A stretch of DNA of 52,622 nucleotides from NCBI GenBank assembly GCA_038131695.1, contig JAYPQA010000011.1:1-52622 (forward strand), written 5' to 3'. The number at the start of each line of letters is the position of its first letter. The stretch's first letter is position 1. Positions 17,632 through 25,378 of the stretch are shown here, piece after piece. A model generated the notes under the pieces. The model had not been told where the DNA came from. It ran no database searches and saw only the letters and a program-made list of their open reading frames with translations. Made by a program: the position numbers and the translations under genes. Source of the stretch: JADHLK01 sp038131695 (GTDB taxonomy: Bacteria; Pseudomonadota; Alphaproteobacteria; Puniceispirillales; Puniceispirillaceae).

Positions 17632-17996
17632 GAAGCTTTGCCCGCCCCGCGCCGGCAGCGTTCCGAGCAATAGATCACCTGATCCCAGTCGCGCTGCCAT
17701 TTTTTGCGCCAGGCAAAGGGGCGTTGGCAGACCGGGCAGGTCTTGACCGGCAAATCGCCCTTTTTCACCATTTTGGCCATGCGGCTCTCCTGTTCAGCGC
17801 GGCTCAGGCCGGATTGCGGCTTGCCATCATCAAAGCGCAGCGTGCATTTATCGCTGAATACCTGCTCAATCAGCGATTCGGTGCAGCGTGTCCAGGGATA
17901 ATCGCCCCGGCCAGACATCTCATTTCGCCAGATGATCGCAATGGCCAGCAGTGCGAACAGGCCAATCAATATCCAGCGCAAATCAAATCCGAACAT
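17628..17996 (-). CDS. Membrane-anchored protein with C-terminal DUF2256 zinc-ribbon-like domain
   Basis: A 122-residue protein. Residues about 6-23 (LRWILIGLFALLAIAIIW) form one membrane helix. A middle part has a lone Cys pair (WTRC and SDKC). The final 45 residues are a recognisable DUF2256 domain: KTCPVCQRPFAWRKKW, then QVIYCSERCRRG, giving four cysteines for metal. DUF2256 proteins I know are mostly stand-alone small proteins near photolyase-type genes; fusion to an N-terminal helix and linker is less usual. Here it sits between the repair ligase (convergent) and a YcgN-family gene on the same strand, 16 bp apart. Function is unknown. Confidence 0.75.
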   Translation of the reverse strand: MFGFDLRWILIGLFALLAIAIIWRNEMSGRGDYPWTRCTESLIEQVFSDKCTLRFDDGKPQSGLSRAEQESRMAKMVKKGDLPVKTCPVCQRPFAWRKKWQRDWDQVIYCSERCRRGAGKAS

Positions 17997-18012
17997 CTGC
18001 CTGCCTTTCTGC

Positions 18013-18459
18013 CTAGAGCTGATCCCAGTCTGTTAAATGGTTGCCAAGGGCTTCTTCGTCAACCTCGTCTTCGCTGAACAGGCGGCCCGCCACAGATTTG
18101 CCAGCCTTGCGCGTGCTGTCCGGATCACCTGTTATCAGCGGGTGCCAGTCCGGCAGGTCGCGCCCCTCATGGATCAGCCGATAGGCGCAGCTGGCCGGCA
18201 TCCAGCCCAGCTGGTGCAGATTATCCGGCGTCAGCATCACGCAATCAGCCACCTGCTGCTTGCGATTTTCATAGTCCCGGCAGCGCGCGCTGCTGCAATC
18301 CAGCAACCGGCAGCCCACATCGGTATAATGGATAAGGCCGCTATCCACATCCTCCAGCTTCAGCACACAGCATTTGCCGCACCCGTCGCACAGGGACTCC
18401 CATTCCTGGCTGGTCATCTGGCTGAGCGGCTTTATTTTCCAAAAGGCGGTATCTGGCAT
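18013..18459 (-). CDS. YcgN/UPF0260 family cysteine-cluster protein
   Basis: A 148-residue protein of the CxxCxxCC family thought to bind zinc or iron. The cluster is CDGCGKCCVLKLED near residue 24, followed by YTDVGCRLLDC and SARCRDY, then WMPASCAYRL and LPDWHPLITGD, all standard for YcgN. The start MPDTAFWKIKPLSQM matches the family's FWxxKPL opening, even though it lies 28 bases inside the 3' end of the preceding CFA-like gene. The overlap implies co-transcription with that gene. Biological role is not established. Confidence 0.9.
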   Translation of the reverse strand: MPDTAFWKIKPLSQMTSQEWESLCDGCGKCCVLKLEDVDSGLIHYTDVGCRLLDCSSARCRDYENRKQQVADCVMLTPDNLHQLGWMPASCAYRLIHEGRDLPDWHPLITGDPDSTRKAGKSVAGRLFSEDEVDEEALGNHLTDWDQL

Positions 18460-19699
18460 AGGCGGTCTTGATAGTCCTGCATCTTTTTTTCCACAAAATC
18501 ACGCTGGCGCGGCACAGCTGCCTGATCATGCACCAGCTGGATTTGAAAGACCATCCCCCTGCCGCTGCGGAAAAATTGCTCACAGCCGGTCAAATAGAAA
18601 TCCCACATCCGCACGAAACGCGCATCAGCCCGGTCCGGCAGCCTGTCCAGATTGGCCAGGAAAGCCTGTCGCCAGGCCGCCAGCGTATCGGCATAATGCA
18701 GCCGCCATATCTCTATATCGGTGATTTTCAGCCCGCACTCCAGAACAGCCGCGCTCATCTGTTCCAGATCCGGCAGATAGCCGCCGGGGAAAATATATTT
18801 ATCGATCCAGCGATTATTCGGGTTGGCCCGGCCAAAAGATCCTATCGCATGAATCAGCGCCACCCCGTTCGGGGCCAGCCTCTTGGAAATCGTGCGGAAA
18901 TAGCTTTTGAAATGGCTGGGCCCGACATGTTCCAGCATTCCGATAGAAACGATTTTGTCAAACCGGCCGCTGGTCTGGCGGTAATCTTCCAGCTGGAAAT
19001 CCAGCCGGTCGGTCAGCCCGGCCTCTTCTGCGCGGCGGCGGGCATGGGCCAGCTGATTGTCAGACAGGGTGATGCCGCGCACGCTCACCGCCTCCTCCAG
19101 CAGGGCCAGCGCATGACCCAACCCGCCCCAGCCACAGCCAATATCCAGCACCCTATCGCCCGGCGTGAGGCACAGCTTGGCCGCGATTCGAGCCAGCTTG
19201 GCCTGCTGGGCGGCCGCCAGGCTTATCCCATCTTCAGCAAAATAGGCACAGCTATATTGCCGCCAGGGGTCCAGAAACAGATCATAGAGATCATCACCCA
19301 GATCATAATGATGGGCTACATTTGCCGCGCCCGTGCCAGCGGGTTATAGCTGCGGGCCCGGCCCATAATCCGGTTCACCAGCAAGGTCAGCCGCCCAGCC
19401 AGCGTATCGGCCCAGCTGTTCAAATTTTCATAGAGCAGGGCCAGCAGGTCCGGCAGGCTGCCCTCTTCCAGTATCAGCCGCCCGTCCATGTAAAGCTCTC
19501 CAAAGGCCAGATCGGGACGGATCACCAAATCACGCAAGGCGGCCCGGTCCGTCAGCCTTATCACCAGCTTGCGGCCCGAAACTTTGTCCGGGTTACGGCC
19601 TTTCAGCCGGGCGGTCCGGCCTGCTACAATGATGTCGATCTGTCCAACAGCCAGATACCTGCGGAACAGAAACAGAAAAAATCCGGTCTGCATCGCCAT
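18432..19699 (-). CDS. Cyclopropane-fatty-acyl-phospholipid synthase family methyltransferase (second of two), one frame break
   Basis: A second CFA-synthase-like enzyme of about 422 residues. The first frame (19699 to about 19320) holds the N-terminal domain with FGELYMDGRLILEEG. After a one-base break next to GCGCGGCAAATG the second frame resumes at NVAHHYDLGDDLYDLFLD, the family signature, followed by YSCAYFAEDG, SAM motif VLDIGCGWGGLGHAL, SIGMLEHVG and FIFPGGYLP-like KYIFPGGYLPDLEQ. It resembles the housekeeping CFA enzymes of alphaproteobacteria more than the DUF1365-linked copy does (YSCAYF versus YSSAIF). It precedes and overlaps the YcgN gene. Two paralogues within 12 kb suggest division of labour between cyclopropanation and another methylation. 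Confidence 0.88.
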
Positions 19700-19793
19700 A
19701 TTGCCTGAATTCTGGGCCTTGGTTTTCCTCAGCTTTGCTGATTATTTGTTATATTAACTTTTTCTGGCAAGCCCATTTTGTAAAAAAAGAGCC

Positions 19794-21647
19794 ATGACCC
19801 AGCCTGACGACATCCCGGTTCCGCAGCTGACCCCGCCCGATACCAGCCTTGAGGGCGGGCTGCTGCGTTCCCGGCGGCATGGCGATATTTATTTTTCCGC
19901 AGAAGGCGGGCTGGCGGAAACGCGCCATGTCTTTTTTGAGGGCAGTGATCTGGAGGCCGCCCTGCAAAGCGCCGGGCATCTGACCATTGCCGAGACCGGC
20001 TTTGGCACGGGGCTGAATTTTCTGGCCCTTTTGGCCCGTCACAGCGAAATGGCCAGCCGCACCCGCATTGATTATATCAGCTTTGAAGCCCACCCGCTCA
20101 CCGCCGAACGGGCCGCTGCCGCCCGCCAGCCTTTTCGCGAATTGGCCAGCCTGTCCGGTGAATTGCAGCGGGCCTGGCCGCCCGCCTGGCCGGGCGCGCA
20201 TCATCGGCTGTTTGCAGGCGGGCTGGTGCATCTGCATTTGCATTATGGCGACGCGCTGGCGCAGATGCAGCAGCTCGATTTTGCTGCCAATATCTGGTTT
20301 CTGGATGGGTTTTCGCCAGATCGCAACCCGGATCTCTGGTCGCCGCCACTTTTTGCCGAGATAGCCCGCCTGTCCGCCCCGCGCGCCCGGCTGGCCAGCT
20401 TTACCGTCGCCGCCGTCGTGCGCACCGGTCTGACAGAGGCAGGCTTCACCCTGACAAGGCGGCCCGGCTTTGGGCGCAAGCGCCATTGCCTGAGCGGCGA
20501 AATGAGCGGCGAAATGACGGATCAAAAACCCCGCCCCGCAGCCAGCAAAATCGGCCTACCCAGCCAAAACACCCGGCCGGTTGCGATCATCGGCGGCGGG
20601 ATAGCCGGGGCCAGCCTGGCGGCAGGCTGCCGGGCGGCGGGGCTGGATCATATCCTGCTGGAACAGGCCCCGCATCTGGCCAGTGCCGCCTCAGGCAATC
20701 CGGCCGGGCTGCAGGGGGCAAGGCTGCGCCAATATTTTCACCCGGCGGCCCGCCTGTCGCTGGCGGCCCTGTCCTATGCCCGCCAGCTGGCCAGGGCAGC
20801 TGGAGCGGTGCTGGAGGAGGGGGCGCTGACGCTGAACTGGCCGGATCGCGCTGCCCGCCAGCAGCAGAAAATCGCCACCGCTGGCTGGCCGCCGGATTTG
20901 CTGGCCCCTTTGAGCGCATTAGAGATGGCGGAACAGGCCGGGCTGGATGGCCAGCTGGAGGGATCAGCAGAAGCGGCAGGCCAGCTGATTGATCCGGCCC
21001 GCCTTTGCCAGTATCTGGCAGCTGCCAGCCCGCTGCGCCTTAATACGGGTCTGGAGGCGGCACGGCCCGCGCCCGGCGGCGGCTGGGATTTGCAGCTTTC
21101 AGATGGCCGCCAGCTGGCCGCCCGCCATCTGGTCTTGTGTGCCGGGGCGGGATTGCCGGATTTGCTGGCCCGTTGCGGCCTGCCACAGCTGGCCTTGCAA
21201 ATCACCTCAGGCCAGGTGAGCCTGCTGCCCGCCAGCCCCCTCTCAGCCCTGCAAAAGCCGCTGCATTTTGGCGGCTATCTGACCCCGCCTCTGGCCTCCG
21301 GGGAACAGCTTTTGGGGGCTAGCTTTGATGCGGCAGCCGGGCAGGCGGTCACCGCCGCCGCCCATCAGCATAATCTGCGGCTGCTGCCGCCCGCCCTGGC
21401 GCGTTTGGCCCCGCCTGTTGCCAGCTGGCAGGGGCGGGTTTCGCACAGGCTGGCCAGCCCGGACCGGATGCCGCTTTTTGGCCCTTATGGGGGAGAGGGG
21501 GTGAGCCTGTTTTCCGCGCTGGGGGCCAGAGGGCTGACGCTGGCCCCGCTGCTGGGGCTGATACTGGCCCGCCAGCTGGCCGGACGGCCCGCCGGGCTGG
21601 ATCGTGGGGTTTTGGCGGCTCTCACGCCGCGCCGCTTCCGGCCCTGA
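19794..21647 (+). CDS. mnmC: Bifunctional tRNA (mnm5s2U34) methyltransferase/FAD-dependent oxidoreductase MnmC
   Basis: Completes mnm5s2U at the wobble position of tRNAs: the FAD domain removes the carboxymethyl group and the SAM domain methylates the amine. The 617-residue product has the N-terminal methyltransferase domain with ETGFGTGLNFL and WFLDGFSPDRNPDLW, a linker around residue 250, then the FAD domain with VAIIGGGIAGASLA and AASGNPAGLQGARL. The closing LFSALGARGLTLAPLLG is typical. The start MTQPDDIPVPQ at 19794 fits the family (substrate-facing PDD motif). It is divergent from the second CFA gene across about 95 bp rich in A and T, which probably holds both promoters. Intact. Confidence 0.96.
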   Translation: MTQPDDIPVPQLTPPDTSLEGGLLRSRRHGDIYFSAEGGLAETRHVFFEGSDLEAALQSAGHLTIAETGFGTGLNFLALLARHSEMASRTRIDYISFEAHPLTAERAAAARQPFRELASLSGELQRAWPPAWPGAHHRLFAGGLVHLHLHYGDALAQMQQLDFAANIWFLDGFSPDRNPDLWSPPLFAEIARLSAPRARLASFTVAAVVRTGLTEAGFTLTRRPGFGRKRHCLSGEMSGEMTDQKPRPAASKIGLPSQNTRPVAIIGGGIAGASLAAGCRAAGLDHILLEQAPHLASAASGNPAGLQGARLRQYFHPAARLSLAALSYARQLARAAGAVLEEGALTLNWPDRAARQQQKIATAGWPPDLLAPLSALEMAEQAGLDGQLEGSAEAAGQLIDPARLCQYLAAASPLRLNTGLEAARPAPGGGWDLQLSDGRQLAARHLVLCAGAGLPDLLARCGLPQLALQITSGQVSLLPASPLSALQKPLHFGGYLTPPLASGEQLLGASFDAAAGQAVTAAAHQHNLRLLPPALARLAPPVASWQGRVSHRLASPDRMPLFGPYGGEGVSLFSALGARGLTLAPLLGLILARQLAGRPAGLDRGVLAALTPRRFRP

Positions 21648-21682
21648 AAGAGGGGTATCCCCCGCAAAAAAACCTATTGGGG

Positions 21683-22239
21683 CTATATCAGCGTATCCAG
21701 CGCTGTATTGGCCAGCAAATCCGCCGCATTGTCAAAATCATGGAAATGGATTTGCCCGGCACTATCCGCCACCCGCCCGGCGGTGAAATGCTGGCCGGCC
21801 AGCACCGCATAGACAGTATTTGTATCAGCCGCATCATCATTGGCATTGCTGCCATAGAGGATGGTGATTTGCTCATCAGGGGTCGTATTGTCCCCATCCA
21901 GATCATAAGTCTGCTGAACCACCCAGAGCTTGGTATTATTCGCCCCGTCGGGGTTCAGGTCAAGATGCAGGACCAGCTGGTCATTTGCGTCAAAATCGCT
22001 GATCACATCTGCGCTCGCCAGACTGGTCGCCGGGTCGGTCAGCACGAACAAATCTGCCCCGGTTCCGCCGGCCAGCATATCCTGTCCGCCGCGGCCCCAA
22101 AATGCCTCAATCACGCTGTCGCGTCCGGTCAGCGTGTCAGCATGGTCAGAGCCGATCAGCCCGCGTATCTGGGCCAGCCAAATCAGGGCCAGCATCCCGA
22201 AAAAATCAAAGAAAAAGCATCTGTTTTCCGTCGGTCATG
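21683..22239 (-). CDS. Small RTX/hemolysin-type calcium-binding repeat protein, frame break near start
   Basis: The main frame (22195-21683) encodes GSDHADTLTGRDSVIEA and GGQDMLAGGTGADLFVL, degenerate nonapeptide repeats of the RTX type, then a C-terminal domain (SADVISDFDANDQLVLHLDL) as in type I secreted proteins and serralysin C-termini. A better start is ATG 22239 (MTDGKQML), because GGGAGG lies five bases upstream at 22245-22250. That frame stops after ten codons, but a one-base change in the A/T runs at about 22201-22216 would join it to FFGMLALIWL, making a protein of about 185 residues with a hydrophobic N-terminus. Only about two repeats are present, far fewer than in toxins. Function is unknown; it may be a remnant or a small surface protein. 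Confidence 0.62.
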
Positions 22240-22334
22240 ATAGCCTCCCTTCAAAAGCATCAGAGCAGATCGAATCTATCTTGATCACCTGAAAGCCTAG
22301 CAGGAAGAAGTTAATAAATAGTTAATTTTACGCG

Positions 22335-22361
22335 TTTTTTTGAAAAAATCTTTCAAAAAAA
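22335..22361. terminator. AT-only perfect inverted repeat, possible terminator or operator
   Basis: TTTTTTTGAAA (22335-22345) and TTTCAAAAAAA (22351-22361) form a perfect 11-bp inverted repeat with a five-base loop AAATC, in the gap between the 3' end of the SDR gene and the RTX-like gene. It holds one G-C pair only at the stem's base region, so a strong intrinsic terminator is doubtful, although the flanking T/A runs would give U-tracts on either strand. The surrounding 150 bp is the most AT-rich stretch in the window. Confidence 0.45.
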
Positions 22362-22394
22362 TAAAGCTGGGAAAATGAAGCGCCAGCTCAGCCA

Positions 22395-22420
22395 AATCAG
22401 CCGACCAGATCAGCCGACCA
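22395..22420. repeat. 13-bp tandem duplication at the 3' end of the SDR gene
   Basis: AATCAGCCGACCA (22395-22407) is followed directly by GATCAGCCGACCA (22408-22420), two 13-base copies differing at one base. They cover the probable stop codon of the SDR at 22410, so the two reading frames that emerge end at slightly different places. It is the second duplication within 230 bp. Confidence 0.8.
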
Positions 22421-23218
22421 AATCATGCGCATGCAGCCGCTCGCCATGATACGGGCAGTCCGGGCTGAGCAGGCGCAGAAAGGCCGGGGCAATATCCTGC
22501 GGGCCCGGCAGGCTGGCCGGATCCTCGCCCGGATAGGCAGCAGCGCATTCAGCCAAAATCGGCTTTTCCGCCTGATGCGGGCAGTCGGGGCTGAGCAGGC
22601 GCAGAAAGGCCGGGGCAATCTCTCAAAAGGTCCTCGCTGTCGCCACAGCCCCGGATCCAGCAGGTTAATCCGCAAATTGGTTTGCTCACTCTCAGCCGCC
22701 CAGGCCCGGCCCATCGATTCCAGCCCGGCCTTGGACACGGCATAGGCCCCCCAATAGGGACGCGCGCCCAGAGCGGCCCCGGAGGTGACCAAAACCGCCC
22801 GCCCGGCCGGGGCGGCCCGCAACAGCGGATCAAAGGCGCGCAGCTGATGCCAGACAGAGGTCAGATTGACTTGCAGCGTGCGCTCAAAAATCTCTGGATC
22901 GCTGTGTGCCATCGGGGCCATCTGGCCCAGCTGGCCAGCATTGGCCACAAAGCCGTCCAGCCGCCCCCAGCGCTGGGCAATCGCCCCGGCCAGCCGCACA
23001 ATGGCGGGCAGGTCTGTCACATCCATCTCTACCAGCGTGGCTTGGCCGCCGCGCTCTTTTATTTCATCATCCAGCTCTTCGAGCGCGCCGGTCGTGCGGG
23101 CGGTGATAATCAGCTCTGCCCCGGCCTCGGCACAGGCGAGGGCCACCGCCCGGCCAAGGCCGCGGCTGGCCCCGGTTATCAGAATCAGCCTGCCTGCCAG
23201 ATCGTCAGCCTTTGCCAT
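22410..23218 (-). CDS. SDR family oxidoreductase with rearranged 3' end
   Basis: A short-chain dehydrogenase, about 245 residues expected. Cofactor motif LITGASRGLGRAVA near residue 13, VANAGQLGQM, serine in VTSGAALG and a complete YAVSK active site are all intact. The start MAKADDLAGR overlaps the purF stop by 14 bases. After INLLDPG the frame fails near 22660: restoring one G gives AVATARTF and then a stop. Downstream, another frame carries the family C-terminus (IAPAFLRLLSPDCP) twice, 42 codons apart, the second ending HAHDLVG at 22410. The enzyme core is safe to call; the C-terminus may be damaged or misassembled. Substrate unknown; resembles 3-ketoacyl-ACP reductase-like SDRs of alphaproteobacterial purF operons. 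Confidence 0.8.
22452..22619. repeat. 42-bp direct repeat spaced exactly 126 bp, inside the SDR 3' end
   Basis: The segment at 22452-22493 recurs at 22578-22619 with one mismatch in 42 bases (C at 22461 versus G at 22587). The offset of 126 bp equals 42 codons, so on the minus strand both copies encode IAPAFLRLLSPDCP in the same frame. This is a tandem duplication of a unit whose remaining bases differ, or a join of two versions of the same locus. Confidence 0.88.
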
Positions 23219-24638
23219 GCGACACCCGCCTGTCTTTGGATTTGTCGGAAAGGGCAATCGGATAATCGCCGGTGAAGCAGGCATCACAGAATTGCGGCTG
23301 GGCGGCGTCGCGGCCGCTCTCACCGACCGCCCGATAGAGCCCGTCCAGGGAAACAAAGGCCAGCGAATCAGCTCCGATTTCGGCACAGATTTTATCGCAC
23401 TCCATCTGGGCTGCGATCAGATTTTCGCGCTCCGGCGTGTCCACACCGTAAAAACAGGGATTCATCGTGGGCGGGCTGGCAATCCGCATATGCACCTTGC
23501 GCGCGCCCGCCCGGCGCATCATGGTCACAATCTTGCGCGAAGTCGTGCCGCGCACTATCGAATCATCCACCAGCACAATATCGCGCCCGCTGATGATCTC
23601 AGAATTCGGATTATGCTTCATCATCACGCCCGATACGCGCGCATCCTGGGTCGGCTGAATGAAAGTCCGGCCTACATAATGATTGCGGATAATCCCCAGC
23701 TCATAGGGCAGGCCCGCCGCCTCAGCATAACCCAGCGCGGCTGGCACGCCGGAATCCGGCACCGGCACAACCAGATCAGCAGCGACCCCGGACTCAGCCG
23801 CCAGCTCAGCCCCGATTTGCTTGCGCGCCTGATAGACAGACCGCCCTTCCAGACGGCTGTCCGGGCGGGCAAAATAAATATATTCAAAAATACAGAAACG
23901 CGATTTCTGGCGGCTGCCAATCTGCTGGGAGCGCAGCCCATCCTTGTCAATGATGACCATCTCACCGGCGGCGATATCGCGGACAAATTCTGCCCCGATA
24001 ATATCCAGCGCGCAGGTCTCAGAAGCCAGCACGTAACCGGCCCCCAGCCGGCCCAATACCAGCGGGCGCACCCCATGCGGATCGCGCACCCCTATCAGCG
24101 CATCCTCAACCAGCGAGACCAGCGCATAGGCGCCCTCAATCTGCATCAGCGCATCTGTCAGGCGCTGGGCCGTCTCATCCCGGTGCGAGCGGGCCACCAG
24201 ATGGATAATGGATTCAGTATCGGTAGAGGATTGGAACAGGCTGCCGGTCGCGACCAGCGAGCTGCGTATCCGCTCTGCATTGGTCAGATTGCCATTATGG
24301 GCCAGCGCAAAGGAGCCAAAAGCCAGCTCAGTCAAAAAGGGCTGGATATTGCGGAATTCAGACTGGCCGGTTGTGGAATAGCGATTATGGCCAATCGCCG
24401 CATGGCCGCGCATTTCCTCAAGAACCGGGGCCCCGGCACTGAAATTCTCGCCCACCTGGCCGAGGCCGCGATGCTGGTAGAACTGGCTGCCGTCAAAGCT
24501 GACCATGCCGGTCGCCTCCTGGCCGCGATGCTGCAGGGCGTGCAGGCCAAGGGCGGTCAGGATAGGGGCTTCCTCAACCCCCCAAATGCCAAAGACCGCA
24601 CATTCCTCGGCCAGCTTGTCTTGTTCAAATGGATGCAC
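23205..24638 (-). CDS. purF: Amidophosphoribosyltransferase
   Basis: Catalyses the first committed step of purine synthesis, PRPP plus glutamine to phosphoribosylamine. The 477-residue protein has a 12-residue propeptide before the glutaminase nucleophile Cys13 (EECAVFGIWG). HALQHRGQEATG, RYSTTG and AHNGNLTNA belong to the glutaminase domain; EYIYFARPDS and the PRPP loop VLVDDSIVRGTTS to the transferase. The tail holds CDACFTGDYP. The SDR start lies within its last codons, so the two are coupled. cvpA lies 40 bp upstream on the same strand, the cvpA-purF order known from many proteobacteria. Intact. Confidence 0.97.
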   Translation of the reverse strand: MHPFEQDKLAEECAVFGIWGVEEAPILTALGLHALQHRGQEATGMVSFDGSQFYQHRGLGQVGENFSAGAPVLEEMRGHAAIGHNRYSTTGQSEFRNIQPFLTELAFGSFALAHNGNLTNAERIRSSLVATGSLFQSSTDTESIIHLVARSHRDETAQRLTDALMQIEGAYALVSLVEDALIGVRDPHGVRPLVLGRLGAGYVLASETCALDIIGAEFVRDIAAGEMVIIDKDGLRSQQIGSRQKSRFCIFEYIYFARPDSRLEGRSVYQARKQIGAELAAESGVAADLVVPVPDSGVPAALGYAEAAGLPYELGIIRNHYVGRTFIQPTQDARVSGVMMKHNPNSEIISGRDIVLVDDSIVRGTTSRKIVTMMRRAGARKVHMRIASPPTMNPCFYGVDTPERENLIAAQMECDKICAEIGADSLAFVSLDGLYRAVGESGRDAAQPQFCDACFTGDYPIALSDKSKDRRVSHGKG

Positions 24639-24678
24639 TGTTTGTTTTCCAGAAAATTTTTACAGCAAGGTTTTGGTT

Positions 24679-25301
24679 TTATTGACTCTTCTCATCATCC
24701 AGCAGCTGCATATTATCAGCTGCCTCAGCGCTTTTTCCAGCACCTCACCGGCGCTTTCGCCCAAGGCGTCCATGCCGGATTCGCGCATGGTGGCGATCCG
24801 CTCCTGCAAGCCAGCGGGCAATAGCGGGCGGGCCGCCTCGCTTATCAGGCGCATATAGGGGGCCGTCTGCGAAGCCAGCATGGGGGCCGGCAGGTTTTCC
24901 TCGCTCTCAAAGGCCAGCAAGGCCCCCATCCAGACCAGCCAGACAATGACAAAGCCGCGCAGCAGGCCAAACAGCACACCAAACCAGGCATCCAGCCCGC
25001 CAAGCCCGGCCTGGCGCAAGCTGGGGGAGATGATATTGGCCAGCACAAACCAGATGATCGCGCTCGCCGCAAAGGGCAGGGCAAAGGCCAGCGCCTCGGT
25101 CAGCCCTTCTATCCCGACATAGGAAGCCAGCATCGCGGACATCGCCGGGGCGCTGACCCGGGCAATGAAAATCGCGGCAAACCAGCCGGCCAGCCCCAGA
25201 AATTCGCGGGTCATGCCGCGCAAGGTGGACAGGATGGCCGACAGGGCCAACACCCCCAGAACGATATAATCAACAAAATTCAGATTGGTGATAATATCCA
25301 C
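24679..25301 (-). CDS. cvpA: CvpA family inner-membrane protein, frame break near the 3' end
   Basis: Four hydrophobic helices are visible, beginning FVDYIVLGVLALSAILS and continuing GLAGWFAAIFIARV, FALPFAASAIIWFVL and LFGLLRGFVIVWLVWMG, as in CvpA, first linked to colicin V production and later to envelope stress tolerance. The conserved RGFVIV helix is present. The annotated-looking end reads oddly (cysteines and basic residues), whereas a one-base addition in the A-run near 24730 gives AEAADNMQLLDDEKSQ and a stop at 24679, a normal acidic tail, so I use that end. It lies directly upstream of purF and 77 bp downstream of radA. Confidence 0.9.
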
Positions 25302-25378
25302 TGCCTATGCTCTCCTGCCAGTGCCTTGGCGGTCTCTGTGCCAGAACGGCCTTTGCCCCGGTATAGTAGGCCAGCTGG

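Noticed and set aside
22866..24824. A 652-codon plus-strand open frame antisense to purF and cvpA
   Set aside because: It lies opposite well-conserved genes, its product is Gln/His/Arg-rich with no recognisable domain, and high-GC codon bias commonly leaves long antisense frames.
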